Assembly: GCA_028554795.2 (NCBI GenBank)
Contig: CM068835.1
Span: 36,226,401 to 36,290,400, forward strand
Direction: 5' to 3'
Source: Sinohyriopsis cumingii
Lineage: Eukaryota > Mollusca > Bivalvia > Unionida > Unionidae
DNA: 64,000 bases
The position numbers and the translations under genes were made by a program. This document shows positions 21,326 to 33,694 of the stretch, in pieces. The notes below the pieces were generated by a model. That model made no database searches. It saw only the letters and a program-made list of their open reading frames with translations, and had not been told where the DNA came from. Within the stretch, counting starts at the first letter, position 1, and each line of letters starts with the position of its first letter.

Positions 21326-22544
21326 CTCCTGTAAATTAAACTTGAATGTCAGAAACAATATGGTATGGTTGTCCACTATGTATTAATCTAGACTGTATCT
21401 GAAGCCGTCACTATTGCAGGTGTAACTCGTTGCCGATAGCCTTTTCACTCGATGTGATCATAATATACTTTCAACTGACTGGTTCAAAGAATGTTCGCCA
21501 GAGGCAAGACATGGCTACATATGCTTGCTGCTTATCATGCTTTTACGGTGATGTGAAATGAAGGACTGGCAAGATCAGAATCATCAACTATGGTGGGCAT
21601 AATAAGATATAATTCTACTGAATTCTGTTTCATCTGACGTGATCGCACAAACTTGCCCTAGACAACGTTCAGACCCATTGTTCATGCCGTATCATTTCCT
21701 CACTTCAGCATTACAAATTATGCCTGTATATGAGAATGTGGCATTTATGCGAGCGAATATTTTTAACAAATGCTTTGTCTAGCACCGTGTGCAGGCCCAG
21801 CTGAATCATGTAGTTTCGAAGTAGCTAAGTAACATTGGAATTACTATTTTAATGCACTTGGTAGCTAAGAGTGAATGCTTTTTTTTAAACTGGTTCATAG
21901 ATCGTTTACCTTTTCAACTTTGTCATATTTTTATTATGTTCACTTAAAAAATTAAGTTAGTCCTTATAGCTATCGCTCTTCCCGAAAGTCAAGACGGAGT
22001 GACCTCCCTTATGAGATTTCTAGACCATGCAATTACTACTATTCCATAGATTTCAGTGTTGCATAAATAAGCGCTCTAATATATTGTCAAATGTGGGGTC
22101 AGGCAAATTAATATTTTGTATTGCTGACATAGAATGGAGACAGGGAAGATACCTACCGTTCGCAGGCAAGGAAGGCATGTCTTGTATGCAGGCAAAGTAT
22201 GTAATTCCTGTCACCTTCATGCAGATAAGACAGGTAACTCTTGCGCGCTTATCATCCTTTTGTTTAAAAATCATTATGTAAGAAGTCATTATCTGCCAAT
22301 CGTCCGCTTTCATATTTGTCTGTAAAAACTATAGGAATCATAATCTGACATCATTTGTGTGTAAACAATAATAAAGGCAATTCTACATGGCAGTATAATG
22401 AAGATTAGCGGTGTCTGTATTATCTTTATTAAAAGTATGCAGACCAAATTTCATTCGTGGTGTGATCTCATGGTGGCGCCAGAATCTCTCCAGGAGAAAG
22501 AGCCATAGTCTGCGCTCTCAGATTATATGGAAAAGTTGCGCTGT
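21326..22544. other. Non-coding stretch, no gene recognised
   Basis: Short frames overlap on both strands at 22027-22325 (62-86 codons) with no domain. Some plus-strand text to about 21700 may belong to the preceding relic. Confidence 0.35.
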
Positions 22545-22870
22545 TCTCTTTTAACAACGACAGGCGTTAGCCCATTCTTTCCGTTACATATTTATCTGCA
22601 ATTTAAGAAGATCACCACTGATTGAATCTAAATAACAAACTTCCATTAATGCAAAAAATGTTGCATATTGACGTTATCCAATAGAAATGTGAAATTGCCA
22701 GCTGACATTTGAAAGGCATACGTTATTGATTAGCGCCATGTGAAATACAAATTCTGTGAATTAAACATACGGGATGAGTTTAATTACAGCTATTTCAAAG
22801 CAATTGAGAACAGACGGGGAAATCAACCTGGTTCCCAGTTCTTTCAAAACGTAAATTAACTTGCTTAATT
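22545..22870 (-). repeat. Interspersed repeat E, copy 1 (inverted)
   Basis: The reverse complement aligns with 53563-53870. Shared blocks include AACTGGGAACCAGG-TGAT, TTTGAAATAGCT, CCTTTCAAATGT, GCAATTTCACATTT-TATTGGAT and GTAACGGA. It is roughly 70-75% identical by eye. Class unknown; no terminal repeats seen. Confidence 0.7.
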
Positions 22871-25140
22871 TTGCTATATTAATATACGTCTATCATTCCA
22901 AGAAAAAATCAATGTAAACAATAAATAAAACCTAGATCTGAAAATATCGCAGACTAAATGGTGTACATCAATACCTATGTTGCTGTCGCTAGTCTAATTA
23001 CGAGCCAATTCTGTCAGATAAAGATGGAAATTAAAACTGAAGATTGAAGTAAAAGAACTCTGAATCAATCATGTATACTCTTTGAGAAATCTAAAAGCAA
23101 ATTTTGAATAATTATACCCTGAACATTCATTCACGAGACTTCAGAATGTAGGTCACTAGGGTCATGATACATACGTAACCCTTTTCATGTACGGCAATTT
23201 GTTGTGTAAAACGAGGGTTTTGGGAGTATAAAATGCGCTCAACGTTCACTTATACGTTTAATTATATATAAAAAAGATTATATATAAAAAAGAACCGAAT
23301 AAATCGTTATTGTTGATGCATATCATTTGCTACGTACCATATGTTGTGATGTTCATTGGCTATAAAATATGGGAAACTTACGTTACTTGGTCCAAATAAT
23401 ATGAAATCAAAACGAAAATGTACTCATGTTTCAGATAAGTCTGAAATCAAAATCCTGATAAATCTATCAAGTAATATTTGGACAAATTTTAACATAAATA
23501 ATGCTTAATAATGCTTACCGATACATACGTGATACAGATATACTAAACAACGAACACGTGATGATAGCCGACCAAATTTGCATGCTGAAAGGTGTCATGC
23601 CGCTATCTTTCAATTCACAGTATAAAAAACAAACACCCCCCCAAACGAAAAACACACCAAAAAACAAACATCAGGTACAAAAAGGACAAGCCAGTAAAAC
23701 TGTGTTATACTCTATGTACTAAAGCCCACCTATAGGTAAGCGATTCCAATGAAAACTTTTGATTGACAACTTTTTATTGGACAGGAATCAGTGAAAAAGA
23801 AAGTGTAGATATCATACATTATAATATAATGCCCTTTTTGTTTATAAGCGATATAATCACTGTGTATAAAGTACTGATAAATATGTTACAGAGCGTAACG
23901 TATGTATTAAGACTTAATCCAGAACAAAAATGATTATCAATGTAAAATATGAGTACAATTTAGATCTTCCGTTTAGCTCTACTATATAATTATTATTAAA
24001 GTCACCATTCATATTGGATACATTTCTAAAAAGTTTTAAAAGTGACTATGAATGACGAGTATATTCGGTAACTAATGGTTGAATGACTAACATAAAAAAG
24101 AAAAAAATCTTTAGTGCTTAGGTAAATTATAAACGAACCAGGAAAAAAAAATACAATGCAATTGTAAATTAGAAACAAACCATGAGTGTAAACATTTATT
24201 TTTACAAAAAATTAATTTCAGCTATACTCAATATTTCACATGATAATTTCGTAACGTATTATCGATACTTACGTTATTAGTCCCCTACCGACAAAACCGG
24301 GGGAACTCTAGGTTTGCACTGACTTGTTCTTGTCTTATGTTGCGTGTTTAGGCTCCTTTAAACAGTAACTCGAAAATAGTGAAGACAACAAGAGTTGTAA
24401 AATTTAACAAATAATTTATTTCCCTGGAAAAAAAAACAAGGTAAAAATGAAAGATAAAAAAATGGAACTCAGGGTTTTAAGAATCAAATCCAAAAATAAT
24501 CCTAGAATAACACAAGAATTAAAAATTAGATGTGGTAATAATATAATGTTCAAAAGAAATATGAGTTCGAGTCCCGATGAAAATTTAAACTTGAAGACAA
24601 TGACGTATACTATAGTTAGTATAGTGCTGTTGAGTCAACAGTTCTTTGTTAGTCCACAGACAATAATATTTAAAGAAATGTCTTTGTCCAAGAATTCTGT
24701 ATGAGTACTAAATATTTCCAGGAAAACGAATTAATCTTTTAGAATCCAAATAATTTAAATAAAAATTAAAATGTAACTCCAAACTGGTCACAACAAAACG
24801 AACATCTTGACACAAGTGTTTCCAAGACCAAACTGACTAAATTCTCTATAAACATCGGTATTAAACATGACTACTGCGCAATTAAGATAAAACCAGAATT
24901 TCGAAATAGAGGTATTTACATCTAAAGTCACGTATTCTCAGTATGACCTTGACAGAAACCAATCATTTACTCTAAGAATAAGATAAATATGGAAAGTTGT
25001 TTATTTGACTCACTGGTTGCTGAATCAAGATCGGGAACTAGGTCAGATTTAGGTGTTTACGACAAAACATTTAGGTCTAACTAATTTCTGGAAAATGCCA
25101 AGTTCCAGTAAACAAAATTACATTACTTTAACATGTAATA
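22871..25140. other. Non-coding stretch, no gene recognised
   Basis: Very AT-rich. Frames at 23501-23722 and 24447-24704 are Lys/Asn-rich and unrecognised. TATATATAAAAAAGA occurs twice in tandem near 23262-23290. Nothing else seen. Confidence 0.45.
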
Positions 25141-25170
25141 CATTTTTTTAAAAAAAAAAAAAAAAAAAAA
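25141..25170. repeat. Poly(T)/poly(A) tract
   Basis: A run of T followed by about 21 A residues. Confidence 0.8.
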
Positions 25171-25311
25171 ACTTTCAGACAATTTAATTAAATCAAATAT
25201 AAATTAAATCAAATATACATGACACTTGTTTTATTTAGAATGGCCAAAAACAAGAAAGGAAATACAAAAGACATACAGGGAACGCCAGAAGGTTAAGGTT
25301 CGGAGTTCCTC

Positions 25312-25314
<3 letters not shown>

Positions 25315-25402
<88 letters not shown>
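25315..25402. repeat. (GA)n microsatellite
   Basis: About 40 GA units with two CAGA interruptions. The Arg-Glu repeat frame over it is an artefact. Confidence 0.95.
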
Positions 25403-25816
25403 CTAGGCAAAGGCAGTATTATGTGCCATCGTCACAAGTAAATAAGAAGAAAAGGGAGGAGAGAAACATGAAAAAATAAATTAAGAAACAGACTTTCACG
25501 ACTGAGGAAAAAGAAAGAAAAGAAAGCAACAAAGCATAAGTGAACTGACCGTTGAATATGACAGTGATATTGTACCAAGAAATGAAGAGCCGAATTATAA
25601 CCTGATAGCAAGAATACCATTTATTACTAAAAGTAACAAAGGGAAATGTTTGCAGATGATCAGGCGTAGGGCTCTTGTGCGTTCCCACAAAAATATAGGT
25701 ATTCTGAAATCTGATGTTTCCAACCTGAGACGTAAGACACAGACAAAAAATAAGAAAATTGAGCGACTAAGTAAAAACTCAGACTGTTGACAGCACCTAA
25801 CGAATTAACACCAAGC

Positions 25817-26254
25817 AAACAAGCCGTTGCAGATGTTGAAAATTTATATCTGACCTAAGCCAAGTAGACGGAATCTTGTAAGAAGAAAACTCCTTGTATG
25901 CAATGCAGTTTTGTCTATAAAAAAACAAAAACCAGGCGTTAAACTTTAAAATATTTCCGTGGTTTACACTACAACACACACGTTACCAATCTACGTTACA
26001 TAAACCTTTTATAAAATACATTGGTTATTTTGTTTTATTTTAAAATTTTCGTGAATTCACTTAATTAAGCATAACATTTTTAATCATTTTATCTTCCTAT
26101 AAAATATAAAATAAGTCATAATGATTATATTAGATCAATGATCATGTGAATAATGATGATATTCAACTGTCACATACAAGAGAAAAATACTAAAATGACG
26201 AATGTACGTGTTTAATATGGTTAATCAAACATATTTGTAATAATTTCATGGCAC
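25817..26254 (+). repeat. Left copy of a ~436-bp direct repeat flanking a LINE
   Basis: Starts AAACAAGCCGTTGCAGATGT and ends TTGTAATAATTTCATGG. It aligns end to end with 26946-27381 at roughly 93% identity by eye. The LINE fragment starts immediately after it. This looks like a very long target-site duplication. Confidence 0.9.
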
Positions 26255-26945
26255 CATAGGTCTTCGAGTCAACATAGGGAAGACACAAGTCTTGAGGAAG
26301 AACACTAGAGTGGGCGACCCAATCACCATCAACGACCACCCTCTGCAAGAAGTAGACGAATTCACGTACCTGGGCAGCAAGGTCGCCACGGATGGAGATT
26401 GCACAAGGGAAGTTACCACAAGAATCAGCAAGGCCAACAAGGCCTTTGCAATGCTGAAGCCCATCTGGAGGACAACAAACCTCAGCGCCCACACGAAGAT
26501 CCGTATCTTCAAGAGCAACGTGCTGAGCATCCTTTTGTACGGGTCAGAGTGTTGGAAGACCACTGCTAACATAGAACGCAAGTTGGAAGTCTTCCAGACC
26601 AAGTGCCTGCGACGGATCATGAGGATCTTCTGGCCAAACATGATCTCGAACGAGGAACTCCGGCACAGAGCGGGCGCAAGCACCATCGATGAGACCATTG
26701 CTCGGCCACGTCTGCAGAATGCCCTCTGACTCGCTACCAAGGGTGGCACTGAGATGGACTCCACAAGGGAAAAGGAACCGTGGCAGACCCAAAGAGACCT
26801 GGCGCCGAACCGTGGAGCGAGAACTCAAGACCAGAGGCCTCACCCTTCAGACCGCCCTCATAACAGCAGCCGACAAACCAAAATGGTGCTCACTTGCTGT
26901 CGCCTCAAGCACCAGACGGCGCAGAGAGGATTGATTGATTGATTG
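26255..26945 (+). mobile_element. 5'-truncated LINE with (TTGA)n tail
   Basis: A solitary 3' end of a non-LTR retrotransposon between two long direct repeats. It holds the C-terminal part of the reverse transcriptase polyprotein and ends GGATTGATTGATTGATTG directly against the right-hand repeat. A short 3' microsatellite tail and 5' truncation are the expected products of target-primed reverse transcription. Its codon use is GC-rich against the AT-rich surroundings. Confidence 0.9.
26259..26934 (+). pseudogene. Reverse transcriptase C-terminal region, broken
   Basis: Frame 1 (26259-26729) reads the end of a reverse transcriptase: EVDEFTYLGSKV, then ILLYGSECW and KCLRRIMRI. Frame 2 (26689-26934) continues with LLGHVCRMP, PRVALRWTP, GRPKETWRRTVERELK and AADKPKWCSLA. 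These are typical of the tail of a large LINE group common in invertebrates. A deletion of several codons with a frameshift near 26690-26705 removes the usual tryptophan-rich stretch before LGHV. The stop is at 26932, right at the TTGA tail. The clade is not certain; I lean to RTE-like. Confidence 0.85.
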
Positions 26946-27381
26946 AAACGAGCCGTTGCAGATGTTGCAAATTTATATTTGACCCCAAGAAGACGGAATC
27001 TTGTAAGAAGAAAACTCTTTGTATGCAATGCAGCTTTGTCTATAAAAAAAGAAAAAACAACAGGCGTTAAACTTTAAAATATTTCCGTGTTTTACACTAC
27101 AACACACACGTTACCAATCTACGTTACATAAACATTTTATAAAATACATTAGTTATTTTGTTTTATTTTTACAATTTCGTGAATTCGTTTAATTATGCAT
27201 AACATTTTTAATCATTTTATCTTCCTATAAAATATAAAATAAGTCATAATGATTATGTCAGATCAATGATCATGTGAATAATGGTGATGTTCAACTGTCA
27301 CATACAGGAAAAAATACTAAAATGACGAATGTACGTCTTTAATATGGTTAACCAAACATATTTGTAATAATTTCATGGTAC
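26946..27381 (+). repeat. Right copy of the ~436-bp direct repeat
   Basis: Begins AAACGAGCCGTTGCAGATGT straight after the TTGA tail and ends TTGTAATAATTTCATGG. Differences from the left copy are scattered substitutions and a 3-base gap, as expected if both copies have drifted since insertion. Confidence 0.9.
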
Positions 27382-28998
27382 ATTTTCATGACCAAAAGGG
27401 AACTAAGAAAACTGAATGAAACCAATTATAGATTTAATGTACAGTCTCTTGTTGTTTGCATCTAAGACATACGTTATATTTTCGGAGTGAATGGAAAGGC
27501 ATACACATTTTAAACTTTCGTACTTATATTTTGAATCGGAAAATATTATGATTAAAATGTTATTAATTTGACAACTTAAAAAGATTTTTATGTTTTGAAT
27601 ATTCATTATTATCAATTTAAATGAAATTTAAAATACGAGAAATTTTGGTAAACATGCATTTTACTTTACGCACATTTATCTGCCTTTTTTATAACTCATA
27701 ATAGCAAAACGCAATAATGTTTTGAGTTAAATTTATGTGCAATTATTGCAAAATACCTAATTATACAATTTTCAACCATTTTCCGGGTATAATTTTATTT
27801 GTAAATCATAACAAAATACTTTCAAGTACTAGGAAATCTCTTGTAACGTATATATTTTGCTTGAAAATTAAGGTTTTGAGACCATATTTGTGAGTAAACA
27901 TAAACAAAATATGGGTTCGTTGATGATGTTGAAATTTGTACAGTTTAAATGTCAGAGTTCACTGTACAATAGGCGAATACAGTTGCTGTTTCTAGATCAG
28001 ATAATGTGATTAAACATAACTTTAAATGGCATTTGGTCACTTTATTTTGTTCCTTATCCATAAAACTTCCATTGAATATTATCAAGAAATGCTTAACGGC
28101 AATTTTAGTGATCACGTAGGTCATTTGTTTTACTTAGTCACCCAAGCGGTGTGATCCCGTTTAAACCAGCTTTTGTCGCGCACCATATGTAACTGGGACA
28201 GCGCCTGCAGTTACGTTGTACAACAAGCATAAACATAGACGCAATCACTTTGTCATGTACAAAAAAGCCTGGGAAAACACCGAGAGGAACAGACACAAAA
28301 GGGCACAAAGATAAACAGAGACACGTCAATGTAATCATTGATAAAATAAAGCCTGGGAAAACATCAGCAGGAAAACAAGACACAATTCCAATAAATTGTC
28401 GGTAATTATATAACTTTGTATATATTTTATGTATGGTACGTCGTGTCTTATATTTCAGCTAGTACTTAATATTTTTTTCTCATACACATTATTCCTTCGT
28501 ACGCGTAAAAGTCAGTAGAAAAGTGGTTGTCAATTTACATTTATTTTAGTTACATTTTACATTATGCTAGATTATAATTTTGAAGAGATGTCAACTGTAC
28601 AAATTAAAAATAAAACGGACATATAAAAATGAATGTTACTCCTCTATTCTAATAATAGTTGAACACCCATACGGGAGATAAATAAAAATGCGCGCGAATT
28701 CATCTTAACGCGACTGAACATTGATTCCCTATGCACTAATAATAGTTCCATCCAATATCAACTTTCTTGATCCAATCTAATGCCGAATTACCATTCAGAA
28801 TTTCCATACTGATCGATAATTTTTGTCTGGAAATATTGTTACGAATATTATTATGCCAATCACTCAAAAATCACGATTGAATAAACTGTTAGAATTAAAT
28901 TACAATTAGGTTTGTAAACTAAAATTAATTTTTTAATTTATATCAGTAAATGCGTTAACATGACCCATGAAACTTTTACTTCAGTGTGTAATAAAAAG
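27382..28998. other. Non-coding stretch, no gene recognised
   Basis: Very AT-rich. Minus-strand frames at 27403-27615 and 28138-28383 have no recognisable domain. AGCCTGGGAAAACA recurs near 28267 and 28351 about 85 bp apart, a possible short tandem duplication. Confidence 0.45.
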
Positions 28999-28999
28999 A

Positions 29000-29120
29000 A
29001 AATTTTCTTTTCCTACGTTAATACCGGATATATTTGATCCTGTCTTTACAAAAATGATATATTTTAACTCGTGTCTTGCGATTAAATATATCCGGAATTA
29101 ACGCATTAAAAGAAAATATC
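29000..29120. mobile_element. Palindromic MITE, copy 1
   Basis: The left arm AAATTTTCTTTTCCTACG then TTAATACCGGATATATTT (29000-29035) pairs with the right arm AAATATATCCGGAATTAACG then CATTAAAAGAAAATATC (29084-29120). The loop is about 48 bp. A second copy lies 690 bp away. Confidence 0.6.
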
Positions 29121-29682
29121 CTCTATTTATTATATACTTAGATGTGAAATATATTGATCTATTGGTGAAATAGTTTTGATATTATTTCTCATACCTATAT
29201 CTTCGCGTGCCACAAAATATCCGTTTATTTTCACATGTAAACACAGAAGATTTCCCAAAATTATATGCAACGCTTGATTGTGCGTATCTACAAAAGTTGT
29301 AACTGCAACAACAAATGAGTACTTTTTTATATCTAAAACAAGTAAATAGAAACTGCCTTACATTTCAGACATGGAAATTAATCTTTGATAAGAAATTTGA
29401 ACAGACGCAGTTCGCGTCTCTTAATTCCTCTTACTTCTTTGAGAACAAAGAAGAACCTGCTATGATGCAATGCTGAATCGGACTAACTTTTTTTCTCAGC
29501 TAGGGTCAAATAATTTACAAAATGAAAATGTATTTTACTGAGACCTAATCCCACCGCTTTTTGTATGATCAGGCCATGAAAGTGAAGTGACTTTACGTAA
29601 CGGTGATGGGGGTGAGAGTGTACTGTTGCAAAGAGTGAGTTCAATCTTCGATTCGGAAGAATGCTTTGTATATAATAAAAAG

Positions 29683-29813
29683 AAAGTTGTCTTTTCCAAA
29701 TTAATATCTGATGTATTTCATCTTGTGGTATCAAATACTCACCACTTGTTAAAATATTATGTTCTGGTACTACACGATGAAATATATCCGGTATTAACTT
29801 TGGAAAAGGAAAT
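29683..29813. mobile_element. Palindromic MITE, copy 2
   Basis: Arms at 29683-29722 and 29776-29813 (GATGAAATATATCCGGTATT on the right) are near-inverted copies and share the CCGG core and the TTTTCC ends with copy 1. The 87-codon frame 29587-29850 runs through it and is probably not a gene. Confidence 0.55.
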
Positions 29814-29850
29814 GGACTCTATACATCAAGGTTTGGTAACACCATTTTGA

Positions 29851-31433
29851 ATAAAAGTGTGGTAACATCTAGAAAACAAAAATATATGACACATATGCAT
29901 AGAAGAAGCACTTTATTTATAAACAGGTATCATGGAATAGTTTAATTAGATACCTTCAGTAAACTAGTTACCACAGTTTTAAAAGAGCTATTGAAATCAG
30001 AAGTCTGCTTGATTATTAAAATAAAAGAACAAGCTGTGTTTACAGCGGTTAATTCAGCAATAAACAGTTATTGTTTATTAAAGGCACACGATCTTGAAAT
30101 TATTTATTGAACAAATGGTAGAGGTTCTCTTGCCAGTAGATCGATTTTAGAAGGTCGCTTTGACTCATTTCACGCAGACTGGCTCTATTATGTTTTAGTA
30201 CATATTCATGAAAAATACTCACATCTTTGATGTGTGACTTCAATCAGATTTTCGTAATTTGGGGATATTGAGACAAAAAAGCCATTGAAAAGGTTCAGGA
30301 GAACTACTTGTGTCAAATATCACATATTTTAGAACATTTTGTCCATGTCGAAATCATTAGATAGTGTAATCAGAATTACTTGTGCAATATATGTAGAAGA
30401 ACTACTTTGTACGCATGCCTTTCGTGGAGTAGCATGGTTGTCCCAAGGTATTGGTAATATTCAGAATGTTGATCGTGCTATCTAAAATGTTTATAAATTT
30501 GTTCCTATTGTATTCACTCAAAAATCTCGATAATATGTAAATTGTGTTTAACAGACTCTTTCAGTTTGACATGTTTAATACTTGTCAGTGTCATATTAGA
30601 AATACTATAAAAAAGTGTCGATGGCCCCTTAAAGCTTTATAGTTAGAAAAAAAAAAACACTCGACGACAGTGTATTAAGATCTACAAAATGATGATGTGT
30701 GCCTATACGATTTTTAAATACTGAAGAGTAGAGTCATTGCGATCCTATTCTGACTTAAATATAATTGACTGGCAAAGGCAACATAATTCACCCCCAAAAT
30801 CATTGCTTCAATATTAATCCAAAACAATTCATTCTTTAAGTCCCGTTCGTTGAAACTATCTGTGAATTGGACTTCCACAATAGCAATTTAGTATAATATC
30901 TTTAACCCAAGGCAAGAGGAACTTGATGCACACAACGGCGTGATTAATGCAAATGTCAGTATAGGTCATGAAGTCTATATTTATGCTTTACTTTGATTTG
31001 ATTTCACTCAAAAGCCTCTTTTAAAGCCCATTTAAAATCAAGATGATACAGACACAAATATACTTTCTTAATTGATATTTTTTTTAAAAAAATTAATATT
31101 AATTAAGCAAGTTATATTAAAGTCTCTTTCATTTTTAGATTAGACATGAAGTACTCATTATTGTGACATGTTCCGGAAGAAGAACAATTAATGTTTTTGT
31201 TGCACAATCGTATAGAGTGAGGTGGAAAAGATATTAATAACGTCACAATAGATGAAAAATTCAACCATAATCATATAAATGGCCTGACGGGAACACACCG
31301 CTTGTGTTCAGCTCATAAACTCAGGTAGGAAATATGTATCGTATCATCCACCTATGAACATGTATAACTAATAATAACATACATGATGGCTTCAAAAATT
31401 CTGCTGGAAAGATAAATTAATATGGTCATGGTC
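29851..31433. other. Non-coding stretch, no gene recognised
   Basis: No open frame worth listing and no repeat ends seen. Confidence 0.5.
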
Positions 31434-31467
<34 letters not shown>

Positions 31468-31484
31468 GAAGAAGAAGAAGAAGA
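31434..31484. repeat. (TAA)n(GAA)n microsatellite
   Basis: About 11 TAA units followed by six GAA-type units. Confidence 0.9.
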
Positions 31485-31619
31485 TGAAGAATTGTTATTT
31501 ATGGAAGGTAACGCAAATAGTGAATATTCAAATTTCCCTCAATTTTATCATTTTCAACATACTGATAAAAATAAATAAACTGTAATGCCAAAAAGCAGGA
31601 GGATATGGTTATAAATTGA

Positions 31620-31770
31620 TTTATAGCTATATGTATTATGCTTACCTATGATATACCTGGACGTATTATATATACCCTTGATATATCTGTATATATTTTA
31701 CAAAGCTATGGTATACCTGAATGTATAACACATACTTATAATATAACTACATGTATTACATATAGCTATG
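31620..31770. repeat. Short tandem array, ~30 bp period
   Basis: About five imperfect units of the form CTATGRTATACCTGNATGTATTAYATATA. They give a 62-codon frame of repeated YGI/TYNI-like text (31638-31826) that is probably spurious. Confidence 0.7.
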
Positions 31771-32276
31771 GCATTTTTGTCCTTATGCATATTTCTTTTA
31801 TTTTGCTTCCTTCACCGTTTCTGTAATTAAGAGTAGAGTAAATATGACCTACCTTACTTTTATCTTTTTATTTATAAGTTGTTTGCTGATCGTGAATTTT
31901 AGTTTTAGTAGGGACTTTTTGACCAACATCTAGTCATTCCACTGTGTCATGAGTTTTTAGATAAGCTTGAGACAAACTTAATTTATCAAATCCTATCTTA
32001 AGATCAATCTTTTGAATCATTTTTGTTGTGTTCAGATTTAATGTAAGAGGAATTATTTAGTTAAAATGATAATTTTAGTTAGAAAGTACTCGACAAAAAA
32101 AAAACAAAATAGAAATTGTTGGAATTAGTGAGAATTCATTCAGAGCCATTCTAGATTGTATCATTGTTATAAATATTTAATATATTTTGTGTTCGATTGA
32201 CCTTTGCACATTGTTGAGCGTAGTGTAGTAATGGCTTACCTGACCGTACCGATGTTTATAATATTTGTTAGCATAT

Positions 32277-33093
32277 TTGTGTCTCTCTCTGTCTCTCTCT
32301 GTGTCTCTTCGTGTTACTCTCTGTGTCTCTGTGTCTCTCTGTGTCTCTGTGTCTCTCTCTCTCTGTGTCTCTCTGTGTCTCTTCGTGTTCCTCTCTGTGT
32401 CTCTGTGTCTCTCTCTGTGTCTCTCTGTGTGTGTCTCTCTCTGTGTCTCTCTCTCTGTCTCTCTCTGTGTCTCTCTGTGTCTCTTTCTCTGTATATCTCT
32501 CTGTGTCTCTCCGCGTCTCTCCGTGTCTCTCTCTGTGTCTCTCTGTGTCTCTCTGTGTGCCTCTCTCTGTCTCTCTGTCTCTCTTTGTCTCTCTCTGTGT
32601 CTCTCTGTGTCTCATTGTATCTCTCTCTGTGTCTCTCTCTGTCTCTCTGTGTCTCTCTGTGTGTCTCTCTGTGTCTGTCTGTGATTCTCTCTGTGTCTCT
32701 CTATCTCTCTGTGTGTGTCTCTCTCTGTGTCTCTCTCTGTGTCTCTCTCTATGTCTCTCCGTGTCTCTCTCTGTGTCTCTCTCTGTCTCTCTCTCTGTCT
32801 CTCTCTGTCTCTCTTTGTCTGTCTCTGTGTCTCTCTGTGTCTCTCTCTGTCTCTCTGTCTCTCTCTGCCTCTCTGTGTCTTTCTCTCTCTGTGTGTGTCT
32901 CTCTCTCTCTGTCTCTATCTCTCTGTGTCTCTCTCTGTGTCTCTGTGTCTCTCTTTGTTTCTCTGTGTCTCTCTGTGTCTCTCTCTATGTGTCTCTCTTT
33001 GTCTCTCTCTGTGTGTCTCTCTCTCTGTCTCTCTCTCTCTCTGAGTGTCTCTCTCTCGCTTTCTCTCTTTGTCTCTCTGTGTGTGTGTGTCTC

Positions 33094-33124
<31 letters not shown>

Positions 33125-33126
33125 GT
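32277..33126. repeat. 850-bp (TCTC/TGTG) low-complexity array
   Basis: Irregular mixture of TCTC and TGTG words, mostly GTGTCTCTCT. All plus-strand frames stay open, giving serine/leucine/valine/cysteine repeats of up to 336 codons. These are artefacts of a sequence that cannot spell a stop. Confidence 0.95.
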
Positions 33127-33694
33127 ATCTGACCGTCATGGGTTCAAGTCATGTGTTTTTGGAGTTCCAAGTTTTTCATCAAATTGGATGGTAAAATGTG
33201 ATTGTATTCATTGATACATGTTCTGGATATATTCATGACGTGATTAGTTGTGGTGTAGTGTAATTACTATTTTTGGAAGTTTTCTTTCAAGTATTAATTT
33301 TGTGTTTTTAATATTTTTTTGTCATATATTCATTTAACCCATTTGTACCAGGAGTACCAGAAGTAGGGACTCTCATAGCTCACTTATAGCTCACTTATTG
33401 TTCAGTTCTATATTTAGTTTGTTTAAGCCTTAATGGGTTTAGCGAGTGCAAGTCAGAGCTAATCTGGGCTACGAACATGACTTGGTATCGGCTCTCTTGA
33501 TAACTGCTAACTCATGTTCATCTAAAGAGTGTGAGCTCTTTAAGAATCTATATTGCATGAGAAAGTTAGATAAAAGTTGACAATATGACTGAAATATGGC
33601 TGAAATGAAAATATACTACCTACAATAAATAAAAACAAAATAAATACATAAATACTTGAATGTACTGGGAGATTTTCATTAGAAAACAATAAAA

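Noticed and set aside
26246..26843. Minus-strand frames of 172 and 99 codons
   Set aside because: They oppose the clearly recognisable reverse-transcriptase frame on the plus strand.
32204..33214. 336-codon open frame and overlapping frames of 109-273 codons
   Set aside because: All fall in the CT/GT low-complexity array; the peptide is Ser/Leu/Cys/Val repeats with no protein character beyond the array.
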